This document shows, in pieces, positions 1 to 9,219 of a DNA stretch of 15,461 nt (positions within the stretch are counted from its first letter, which is position 1; every line of letters begins with the position of its first letter). The notes below the pieces were generated by a model. That model searched no databases. It was given only the letters and a program-made list of their open reading frames with translations, and was not told the DNA's origin. Position numbers and translations under genes: made by a program. Origin of the DNA: Myxococcota bacterium (GTDB lineage Bacteria; Myxococcota_A; UBA9160; PR03); NCBI GenBank assembly GCA_030066475.1, contig JASJBO010000154.1:1-15461 (forward strand). Direction: 5' to 3'.

Positions 1-15
1 TCGAAGGGGGAAGCC

Positions 16-69
16 GCAAGCGGAGCCGCGTAGCGGCGGAGCGCGCAGCGAGCCGCAGGCGAGCGGAGT
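16..69. repeat. GC-rich dispersed repeat, copy A
   Basis: This 54-base stretch matches 14140-14193 without gaps at 47 of 54 positions (my alignment by eye). It is built from short units such as agcggcgg and gcgcgcagcgag, and includes the small hairpin ccgc-gta-gcgg (about 26-36). It lies just past the 3' end of the minus-strand thioredoxin gene, whose stop is at 90. Copy B sits at the same relative place beside the stop of the gene at 14194. I do not recognise it as a named repeat family. The stretch from 1 to 89 holds no gene that I can support. Confidence 0.7.
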
Positions 70-89
70 CCACCAAGACCGGAGGAGGT

Positions 90-662
90 TCAGGCGTCGC
101 CGGCGCCGTGGCGCTCGACCACCGTCCGCATCGTGTCGAGCAGTCCGTCCGGATCGCGGTAGTCGACGAAGAAGCGGTAACGCGAGCTGCCGCCGCCGAG
201 GTCGAGCAGCGGCTCGCCCCGCGGCGTCAGGAAGACCGTGCGCGGGACGTACGCGCCGTCCAGCTCGAGCCGCGCGCTCGCCTCGGGCTCCTGGTCGAGA
301 TTGACGCGCACCATCACGAAGTCGGCGCTCCGCTGCTCGATGCGCGCGTCGTAGAAGAGCTTCCCGTAGCGTTTGCAGTGCCCGCACCAGTCCGCGTACA
401 CGACGGCGAAGATCGGCTTGCCCTCGGCGCGGGCGCGGGTGAGCCCGCTCTCGAAGTTGGTCCAGGCGATGCCCGCGTCGTTCCAGTCGAGCGCGCTCGC
501 GACGGGCGCGCTCGACGGCGCGGCCGGGGCCTCCGCCGCACCCTCTTCGGCATGGGCGACCCGCTCGCTCCGTTCGCAGCCCGCGCAGGCGAGCGCCAGC
601 AGCGCCGACGCCGCGGCGAACCGTCGGACCCGGGTTCTGGTCACGCTGAGCGGCCCTCCCAT
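90..662 (-). CDS. Thioredoxin-fold lipoprotein, TXNDC12/AGR2-like
   Basis: This is a predicted envelope thiol-disulfide protein of 190 aa. The N-terminus is basic, then has a hydrophobic stretch ending LACAGC (about residues 16-29), which suggests export and probable lipidation, although the lipobox is not ideal. The thioredoxin domain spans about 60-188 with active site WCGHCK (92-97; Cys93, Cys96) and the cis-proline region YVPRTVF (Pro130). WCGHCK resembles eukaryotic PDI rather than the usual bacterial WCGPC. From memory, the segments IAWTNFESGL, DFVMVRVN and DGAYVPRTVFLTPRG line up well with vertebrate TXNDC12 (ERp18). The start is uncertain: the ATG at 662 has GGAG just upstream, but a GTG at 644 has GGGAGGG 9 nt upstream, and a GTG at 707 is also open. 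It lies downstream of the broken sulfatase and the MITE. The exact substrate is unknown. Confidence 0.85.
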   Translation of the reverse strand: MGGPLSVTRTRVRRFAAASALLALACAGCERSERVAHAEEGAAEAPAAPSSAPVASALDWNDAGIAWTNFESGLTRARAEGKPIFAVVYADWCGHCKRYGKLFYDARIEQRSADFVMVRVNLDQEPEASARLELDGAYVPRTVFLTPRGEPLLDLGGGSSRYRFFVDYRDPDGLLDTMRTVVERHGAGDA

Positions 663-739
663 GCTCTCCAGCTCCGATGCTCGCACCCGAGGGCCGGTTT
701 CCGCCACCCCGCGAGCCCTCGAGCGACCGCTCCGCCGGC

Positions 740-904
740 CTAGCAGCCCGTTGAAGAACCCGGACCGAGCCTGGCGCGCGAATTCGGCCCGAGATCAAGG
801 CGCGAAACCGCAGCCATAGCGTCGCTACGGCGAGGTTTCGCAACGCAGAGCTCGGGCCGAAGGCGCGTGCCAGGCGACGGGAGGGTTCTTCAACGGGCTG
901 CTAG
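740..904. mobile_element. MITE-like 165-bp palindromic element
   Basis: This is a nearly full-length inverted repeat. CTAG occurs at 740-743 and 901-904. The outer 22 bases of each arm (740-761 and 883-904), containing agcccgttgaagaaccc on the left, are perfectly complementary. Inside, the arms stay complementary in blocks: gcctggc against gccaggc, ttcggcccgag against ctcgggccgaa, and gcgaaacc against ggtttcgc. They meet at a centre near 816-835 (agccatagcg / cgctacggc). There is no ORF or transposase inside, so any movement would need a transposase in trans. CTAG may be target duplication or part of the repeat. The folded RNA would also make a strong hairpin between the sulfatase and thioredoxin genes. 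Confidence 0.8.
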
Positions 905-2208
905 GGCGCCTCGAGATAGCCGAGTGCCTCGAGGCGCCGGCGGTCTTCGGGCGTGAGCTGCGCGGCCGACGGCGCGCGCGTGCGCAGGGCGTCGGCCAGC
1001 GCCTCGAGGCGCGCCGCCATGCGGCGGACGCGCTCGGGATGCTCGGCGGCGACGTCGCGTTGCTCGGTCGGATCGCGGGCCAGGTCCACCAGGTGCAGCC
1101 GCCCGTCGCGCCGGCGCCGGTGCAGCTTGAAGCCTCCGCTGCGGTAGGTCTGCCAGTCGCGTTCGGTCAGGGCCAGCTCGCCCGGCTCGAGCAGCTCCGG
1201 CTCGCCCGCCTCGGCGCCCGCGATGCGCAGCACCAGGCGGTGCACGTCGTCGCTGCGCAGGCCGGGCCGCGGGTCCGGGAACAGCGCCGGGCTCACCACG
1301 AGCGGCACGCCCAGGACCTCCTCGAAGGCGGGGTTGGCGCGGTGCCACGGGCGGCCCTCGGTCCAGTGGGTCTCGCCCGGCCGCTCCCCGTGGTCGGCGG
1401 TCAGCACCACGACCGCGCCGTCGAGCAGGTCCTCGGCCTCGAGCAGGGCCACCAGCGCGCCCACGCCGGCGTCGGCCATCCGCACCCCGTCGGCGTAGGC
1501 GTCGTCGCGCTTCCGGTAGTCGTGCGCGTCCATGTAGTGCACGTACAGGAAGAACCGGTCGCTCGGTCGGCTGCGCAGCGCGGCGCGCGTCGCCTGGTTG
1601 ACCGCGCGGTGGCCGTTGCGCTCGCGTCCCCGCGAGCGCTGGAAGGTGGCGGCGTCGGTGTCCTTCACCTCGATCCAGCGGTCGAAGCCGCGATCGTAGC
1701 CCGCGGGCCGCTACAGCAGCATGTTCGAGACGATGCCGAGCGTCCAGTAGCCCGCCTCGCCCAGCGCCTCGGCGAGGGTCGGCAGGGACGCGGGCACGCA
1801 GGCGTCGCCGGGAATGGCGAAGCGGCGCAGCCCGCACCAGGTCTCGCCGGTCCAGTCCAGGGCGGTCTCGCTCGCGGTGGCCTCGAGGCTCGGCACGCGG
1901 CCCGTGAACAGCGCGGCCATCGACATCGTGGTCTGGTGGAACGAGGCCACGGCCCCCGGGAAGCGTTGGCCCCGCGCCGCCAGCGCGTCGATGTGCGGCG
2001 TGGCGACGGTCGAGCCGTAGGCGGAGACGTGGTCGCGCCGCAGCGTGTCGATCACGATCAGGACGATCCGCTCGGGCGCCTCGCCCAGCACCGGCGGCGT
2101 CGTCTCGCGCGTCGGCTCGCCGCACCCGGCGAGCCCGAGGAGGGCACCGAGCGGGAGCAGGACGGCAGGCGCAGCGGCGAATTCGCGGATTGGATGCCAC
2201 CCTCTCAC
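901..2208 (-). pseudogene. Sulfatase-like lipoprotein gene with in-frame stop
   Basis: This encodes an alkaline-phosphatase-superfamily hydrolase of the arylsulfatase type, exported as a lipoprotein (lipobox LAGC, Cys29, from the GTG at 2208). Family motifs appear in order: VIDTLRRDHVSAYG (Asp54, Asp59), the nucleophile region SFHQTTMSMAALFTG (89-103), then after the interruption YVHYMDAHD, ADHGE (about 271-275) and WHRANPAFEEVLGVPL. The frame is closed by TAG at 1711-1713 (codon 166), directly after SNMLL. The second half continues in the same frame with RPAGYDRGFDRW, as expected for the family. CAG (Gln) to TAG is the simplest cause. The usual Cys/Ser-x-Pro-x-Arg formylglycine motif is absent; Thr93 or Thr94 may replace it, so a phosphatase-like activity is possible. 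The final TAG lies in the tip of the adjoining palindromic element. A sequencing error cannot be excluded. Confidence 0.85.
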
Positions 2209-2316
2209 CGCGTGGAGTCTGCCATATCCCCCGAGCGCGAGCGCCTGCGGCCGCGTCCGGGGCTTCGGCACGTCCCGTGCATCAGTTGCAACCAACCCGA
2301 GCGAGGTCCATGCCCC
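2209..2316. promoter_or_regulatory. Divergent intergenic region, sulfatase/cytochrome
   Basis: This 108-bp gap lies between two divergently read genes and must hold the start signals for both. I see an 8-base palindrome gttgcaac (2285-2292) but no convincing -35/-10 pair. The purine run before the cytochrome (gcgagg, 2301-2306) is rather far from the ATG at 2317. Only position supports the regulatory call. Confidence 0.3.
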
Positions 2317-2757
2317 ATGTTCGTGCGTCTCACCCGCTGTCTGCTCTCGGCGCTGCTCGTCGCGGCCACTGCCGGCCCAGCCGCCGCCGCCGAGAACGAA
2401 GGCGATGCCGTGCTCCGACCTGCGGGCAGCCGCGACTACCAGGTGCACTGCGCGGCCTGCCACGGCATCGAGGCCCGCGGCGACGGGCCCGTGGCGGTGG
2501 TGCTGGTCACGCGTCCCGCCGACCTGACGCGCATCGCCGCGCGCCGCGACGGCGAGTTCCCGGCCGGCGAGATCGCCCGGATGATCGACGGGCGGCTCTC
2601 GGTGACGGCGCACGGTCCGCGCGAGATGCCGGTGTGGGGCCGCATCTTCGCATCGCTGGCGCCGGACACCTCGACCGGAGAAGAGGTCGCGCGCGGTCGC
2701 ATCGAGGCGCTGGTCGAGTACCTTCGCTCGATCCAGGTGGAGGGTGACGGGGAATGA
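2317..2757 (+). CDS. Small periplasmic monohaem cytochrome c
   Basis: This is a 146-aa exported electron carrier. It has a clear signal peptide (basic start, hydrophobic core, AAAA cleavage region near residue 25). Covalent haem binding is shown by CAACH (Cys45, Cys48, His49). The likely distal Met ligand is in REMPVWG (Met104), a pattern typical of class I cytochromes with the sequence CHGxxxRGDGP and RPADLT between the two ligands. The only in-frame ATG near the signal peptide is at 2317. The stop overlaps the next start as ATGA (2754-2757), which implies translational coupling to the second haem protein, its probable redox partner. The terminal oxidase or reductase served is not in the window. 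Confidence 0.9.
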   Translation: MFVRLTRCLLSALLVAATAGPAAAAENEGDAVLRPAGSRDYQVHCAACHGIEARGDGPVAVVLVTRPADLTRIAARRDGEFPAGEIARMIDGRLSVTAHGPREMPVWGRIFASLAPDTSTGEEVARGRIEALVEYLRSIQVEGDGE

Positions 2758-3929
2758 GGCACTGCGCCACAGCGGTGGTGCCCTTTGTGGCCGCTTGCAT
2801 GCTCGCCGCGGCGGCCGCTTCGGCTTCCGGGGATGCCGACCGCGAGGCCACGCGGAAGGCGATGGCCGAGATCTTCGACAGCATCCAGGTGCTGCTGCCG
2901 CTCTCGGTGGACGCGGAGCGCTTCGCGGCGCCCGAGAACCGGGAGGCGGTGCGCCGCGCGCTCGCGACCCTCGAGGCGCGCGCCTCGTCGGTGGCGAGCC
3001 ATGCCGCGCCCCGCGACGCCGGGCGGCGTCATCTGGGCGAGTCGCTGGCACGCGACGCCAGCGACGCGCTCTGGCGCTACGACGCCGGGCGGGTCGAGAG
3101 TGCCCAGTTCCTCGTGCGCCAGACCACCGCCAACTGCGTCGCCTGCCACACCCGGCTGCGCAGCCCCAGCGACTCGCTGCGCGCCCGCCGCTTCGTGAGC
3201 GAGAGCACTCTGGCGTCGCTGCCGATCGACGAGCGCGCCTCCCTGCTGGTGGCCACGCGGCAGTTCGACGAGGCGCTCGCCGCCTACGAGGCCCTGCTGG
3301 CGGACCCAGGCCGACACGCGGCGGAGCTGGTCTCACCGCTCACCGACTACCTGATCGTATCGATTCGGGTGAAGGGCGACTTCGAGCGACCCGTGCCCAC
3401 GCTCCAGCGCTTCGCGGCGCGGCCCGACCTGTGGCGCCGCCTGCGGCTCGACGCGCAGCTGTGGCTGCGCTCGCTCCGCGAGCTGCGCGAGTTCGCCGAC
3501 AAGGAGCCGCGGCTCGCGGAGGCGCGCCAGCTGCTCGAGGCCGCCCGCATGCTGATCGGGTTTCCGGCCGACCGGGCCGCGCTGGTGCACTACGTCGTGG
3601 CGTCGAGCGTGCTCCATCGCTTCCTCGAGACCGATCCCCCGCCGACCGAGCTGGCCGAGGCCTACTACTGGCTCGGACTCACGGAGTCGCGCATCGGCGA
3701 CTCCTACTGGGTCTCCCAGGCCGAGGTGTTCCTCGAGACGGCGGTCCGCACCGCGCCCTCGGGTCCGTTCGCCGAGCGCGCCTACGCCCTCCTCGAGGAG
3801 GAGGTGATCCTCGACTACTCCGGCTCCGACGGCGCGCACCTGCCCGAGACCACCCGCAAGTGGCTCGCCGAGCTGCGCGAGCTCGTCGACGGCAGCGCCC
3901 CCGCCGAAACTTCGACCGACGGGTCGTGA
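2754..3929 (+). CDS. Cytochrome c'-like haem protein with helical C-terminal domain
   Basis: This is a 391-aa exported protein. A signal peptide covers about residues 1-25. Residues 30-140 look alpha-helical and end in CVACH (128-132), so the haem site lies at the end of a helical bundle of about 100 residues, as in cytochrome c'. That fold assignment is inference. Residues 150-380 are helical and TPR-like (for example RQFDEALAAYEALL and ELAEAYYWLGLTESRIGDSYWVSQAEVFLETAVR), suggesting a protein-binding surface. I cannot name an exact family. It overlaps the cytochrome upstream by ATGA and the hydrolase downstream by GTGA, so the three should be made together. Confidence 0.85.
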   Translation: MRHCATAVVPFVAACMLAAAAASASGDADREATRKAMAEIFDSIQVLLPLSVDAERFAAPENREAVRRALATLEARASSVASHAAPRDAGRRHLGESLARDASDALWRYDAGRVESAQFLVRQTTANCVACHTRLRSPSDSLRARRFVSESTLASLPIDERASLLVATRQFDEALAAYEALLADPGRHAAELVSPLTDYLIVSIRVKGDFERPVPTLQRFAARPDLWRRLRLDAQLWLRSLRELREFADKEPRLAEARQLLEAARMLIGFPADRAALVHYVVASSVLHRFLETDPPPTELAEAYYWLGLTESRIGDSYWVSQAEVFLETAVRTAPSGPFAERAYALLEEEVILDYSGSDGAHLPETTRKWLAELRELVDGSAPAETSTDGS

Positions 3930-4936
3930 GCGCGCCGGGCGGCTGGCCCACGCGGAGCTGGCCCGAGCGCGCGCCGGGCGGCGAGGTCGACCGGCGCACC
4001 CTCGAGGCGGTGTTCGAGCGCGTCTTCGCCGAGCCCGACTGCGAGGCGACCGGCGAGACCCACGCGCTGCTCGTGGTCCAGCGCGGCGCGATCGTCGCCG
4101 AGCGCTATGCCGCCGGCGTCGACGCCGCCCAGACGCTGATCTCGTGGTCGATGGCCAAGAGCATCCTGCACGCGCTGGTCGGCATCCTGGTGCGCGACGG
4201 CAAGCTCGACGTCCACGCGCCCGCGCCGGTGCCCGCCTGGCAGGCGACCGACGACCCGCGTCGCGCCATCACGCTCGACCAGCTGCTGCGCATGGTCGAC
4301 GGCCTCGACTTCTTCGAGGACTACGTCGACGGCCAGCTCTCCCACGTGATCGACATGCTGTTCCAGACCGGCCGGGACGACGTGGCGGCCTACGCGGAGG
4401 CGCGGCCGCTGGCGCACCCGCCCGGCACGGTGTGGAACTACTCGAGCGGCACCAGCAACATCGTCGCCGCGATCGCCGGTCGCGCGGTGGGCGGCGGCGA
4501 GGCGGGGATGCGCGCCTTCATGCAGCGCGAGCTGTTCGACCGCCTCGGCATGCGCAGCGCCAAGCCGCGCTTCGACGCCGCGGGAACCTTCATCGGCTCG
4601 TCGTACGTGTTCGCCACGGCGCGCGACTTCGCCCGCTTCGGCCTGCTCTACCTGCGCGACGGCGTCTGGGAGGACGGCCGCATCCTGCCCGAGGGCTGGG
4701 TCGCCGAGGCGCGCCGCGCGACGCCCGCGTCGGCCGGCGAGTACGGCGCCCACTGGTGGCTGGCGCTCGACGGCTCCGGGATCTACAACGCGAGCGGCTA
4801 CCGCGGCCAGTACATCGTGGTCGACCCGTCGCGCGACCTGGTGCTGGTGCGCCTGGGCGGCTCGACGCCCGAGCAGCGCGTGGACGTGGTGCACGGCCTG
4901 GCCGAGATCGTGCGCTGCTTCCCGCGCTCCGCGTGA
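3926..4936 (+). CDS. Serine hydrolase, class C beta-lactamase/NylB-like
   Basis: This 336-aa protein belongs to the penicillin-binding-protein-like serine hydrolases. The nucleophile motif is SMAK (Ser75, Lys78). The second motif is NYSSGTSN (Tyr172), close to the YSS pattern of 6-aminohexanoate-dimer hydrolase NylB rather than the YxN of classical class C enzymes. The C-terminal segment GYRGQYIVVDPSRDLVLVRLG matches the strand that usually carries HTG/KTG. No signal peptide is seen, so it is probably cytoplasmic, which is odd after two exported haem proteins. The GTG start at 3926 overlaps the previous stop (GTGA). The substrate (ester, amide or peptide) cannot be read from the sequence, and resistance to beta-lactams should not be assumed. 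Confidence 0.9.
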   Translation: MSAPGGWPTRSWPERAPGGEVDRRTLEAVFERVFAEPDCEATGETHALLVVQRGAIVAERYAAGVDAAQTLISWSMAKSILHALVGILVRDGKLDVHAPAPVPAWQATDDPRRAITLDQLLRMVDGLDFFEDYVDGQLSHVIDMLFQTGRDDVAAYAEARPLAHPPGTVWNYSSGTSNIVAAIAGRAVGGGEAGMRAFMQRELFDRLGMRSAKPRFDAAGTFIGSSYVFATARDFARFGLLYLRDGVWEDGRILPEGWVAEARRATPASAGEYGAHWWLALDGSGIYNASGYRGQYIVVDPSRDLVLVRLGGSTPEQRVDVVHGLAEIVRCFPRSA

Positions 4937-4964
4937 ACCCACCACGGCGTGGTAGCTTCCGCCC

Positions 4965-5756
4965 GTGGCACCGTTCGAGGACCGCGATCGGATCGAGGCC
5001 AGCGCCTGGCTGGTAGGCGATCGCATCGAGGTGCGCGGCGTCGCAGGAGCCGACCCGCTCGCCCACCACGGAATCGTCGTCGGGGCCGGGGCGCACGGTC
5101 TGGCCATGGTCTTCCGCTACGGGGCGGTGGTCCTGTTCGAGGTCTCCGACGACGAGCGCGCTGCCTTCCTGGAGGGACTCGGTGCGCGCATCGTCGGGCT
5201 CTTCGCCTCGCCCGAGGGCGACGAGGCCGAGATCCAGCTCGATCGGGTGGGCGAGGAGGGGGTCGATGCCCAGGGTTGCGTCCACCTGCGCGACGCCGGG
5301 GTCGACCGCCTCCAGGTCGTTGCCGAGGTGCTGGCACGAAGCGCCGTGCTCGCCCACTACGAGGAGAGGGTGGCCGAGGTGCTCGACCGCGTCGAGCCGC
5401 TCGCCGCGCAGCTCCGCGAGGGCCGCGCGGTGCGCATCCCCGCGCGCCGGATCCTGCGGGAGCTGGGCGGCGTGCTCAGCACCGAGGCCCGGATGGTCGG
5501 TCGCTCGGAGGTGGCGGACCGGCCCGACTTGACCTGGGACCGCCCCGACCTGGACCGGCTCTGGGCGCGACTGTGTGACGAGTACGAGCTGCTCGATCGC
5601 GATCGGGTGCTGGCTCGGAAGCTCGACCTGGTGTCGCGAACCACGGGCACGCTGCTCGAGCTGCTCCAGAACCGGCGCAGCCTGCGCGTCGAGTGGTACA
5701 TCGTGGTGCTGATCGCGGTCGAGATCGTGCTGATCGTCTACGACATCTTCCGCTGA
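4965..5756 (+). CDS. RMD1/YagE family (DUF155) membrane-anchored protein
   Basis: This 263-aa protein has the DUF155 layout: an N-terminal alpha/beta region with FRYGAVVLFEV (about 50-60), a long helical middle, then RRSLRVEWYIVVLIAVEIVLIVYDIF at the C-terminus, which is one membrane segment preceded by the family's conserved (L/V)EW. Fungal and human relatives (Rmd1, RMND1) act in mitochondria; the bacterial role is not known. Start GTG at 4965 is forced by an in-frame TAG shortly upstream (about 4953). It lies 28 bp after the hydrolase on the same strand, so it may share the transcript, though without overlap. Confidence 0.85.
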   Translation: MAPFEDRDRIEASAWLVGDRIEVRGVAGADPLAHHGIVVGAGAHGLAMVFRYGAVVLFEVSDDERAAFLEGLGARIVGLFASPEGDEAEIQLDRVGEEGVDAQGCVHLRDAGVDRLQVVAEVLARSAVLAHYEERVAEVLDRVEPLAAQLREGRAVRIPARRILRELGGVLSTEARMVGRSEVADRPDLTWDRPDLDRLWARLCDEYELLDRDRVLARKLDLVSRTTGTLLELLQNRRSLRVEWYIVVLIAVEIVLIVYDIFR

Positions 5757-5767
5757 GCGCGCGGAGA

Positions 5768-5806
5768 TGGACCAGGGGGTCCGCGGAGGAGGCGTTGCCC
5801 TCCTCG
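5768..5806. terminator. Two hairpins between convergent genes
   Basis: The 61-bp gap between convergent stops holds two short stems: ggacc-aggg-ggtcc (5769-5782), and gaggagg (5786-5792) with cctcctc (5799-5805). Neither is followed by a T run, so a bidirectional terminator is plausible but not proven. Confidence 0.4.
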
Positions 5807-5817
5807 AGTCTGCCGGG

Positions 5818-8534
<2,717 letters not shown>

Positions 8535-8538
<4 letters not shown>

Positions 8539-9131
8539 GAGCCGTCGGCCCCGCTGAGCTCCAGCCGCAGCCAGGCGCGCGCGTGCGTCCAGTCGTTGCG
8601 CACGGTGCGCTCCGAGACCCCGAGCTGCTCGGCGATCTCCGCTGGCGCGAGGCCGCCGAAGCAGCGCAGCTCGACCCCCTTCGCCGCCCGCTCGTCCTCG
8701 GCGGCCAGGCGTGCGAGCGCGTCCTCGAGTGCGAGCAGGTCGGCGGGGTCGAGCCCGCTCCCGCCGGCGGGGGAGGGCAGGTCGGAGAGGGTCACCTGCT
8801 GCCGGTTCGCGCCGCCTCGCTTGGCGCGGTCGCGGCCGCGCGCGTGGTCGACCAGCAGCCGCCGCATCGCGACCGCCGCGACCGCCTTGAAGTGGGTGCG
8901 TCCGCGCCACTCGACACGCGACTGGTCGGCGAGCCGCTCGTAGGCCTCGTGAACGAGCGCCGTCGCCTGCAGCGTGTGGCCGGGCCGTTCTCGGCGGAAG
9001 TAGCGGCCGGCGAGGTCCCGCAGCTCGTCGTAGACCAGCGGGAGCAGCTCTGCGGCCTCGGCGGGGGCCGGTGCTCCGCCGCTCAGGCCAGACAGGATCG
9101 CGGTGACTCTCGCTCTCGGGTCCTCGGCCAT
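8535..9131 (-). CDS. ECF sigma factor, TIGR02999-like
   Basis: This 198-aa sigma-70-family factor has region 2 at about 28-107, including WRGRTHFKAVAAVAMRRLL and VDHARGRDRAKRGG, which is the signature I associate with the TIGR02999/Sig-70_X6 group. Region 4 spans about 131-190 with the helix-turn-helix LAPAEIAEQLGVSERTVRNDW (161-181). No anti-sigma factor gene is present. Instead it overlaps a Ser/Thr kinase by 4 bases, a layout in which the sigma factor is thought to be switched by phosphorylation (shown for an ECF43 sigma factor in Vibrio). The target promoters are not known. Start ATG at 9131; no strong ribosome-binding site. Confidence 0.92.
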
Positions 9132-9164
9132 GGAGGGCCCACAGGATACCGCGCGCCCCGATGG

Positions 9165-9194
9165 ACCACGCCCCGGCCGGGGCCGGGGCGTGGT
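9165..9194. terminator. Strong GC hairpin after the CSLREA gene
   Basis: A perfect inverted repeat, accacgccccggcc (9165-9178) against ggccggggcgtggt (9181-9194), lies between the stop at 9220 and the sigma factor start at 9131. It would fold as an 11-12-bp stem with a GC-rich loop. No T run follows on the minus strand, so it may be a hairpin without a U tail or an operator ahead of the sigma gene. Confidence 0.55.
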
Positions 9195-9219
9195 GGACGA
9201 TCGCGCTCGCTCCGGGAGG

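Noticed and set aside
16..69. A CRISPR or tandem array in the GC-rich repeats
   Set aside because: There are only two distant copies and no regular spacers.
1711..1713. Reading TAG as pyrrolysine or a reassigned codon
   Set aside because: TAG ends the CPBP gene at 14038-14040, and no pyrrolysine genes are in the window. A nonsense mutation is simpler.
890..2200. A 436-codon minus-strand frame across the broken sulfatase, with no stop
   Set aside because: It is in a different frame from the sulfatase motifs and is Arg/Ala-rich without any recognisable domain. It does not rescue the gene.
1039..2316. Upstream extension of the cytochrome frame
   Set aside because: The extension is antisense to the sulfatase. 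The signal peptide begins at the ATG at 2317.
3926..4936. Calling the hydrolase an antibiotic-resistance beta-lactamase
   Set aside because: The SMAK/YSS motif pattern and lack of a signal peptide fit NylB-like hydrolases better. Nothing supports drug hydrolysis.
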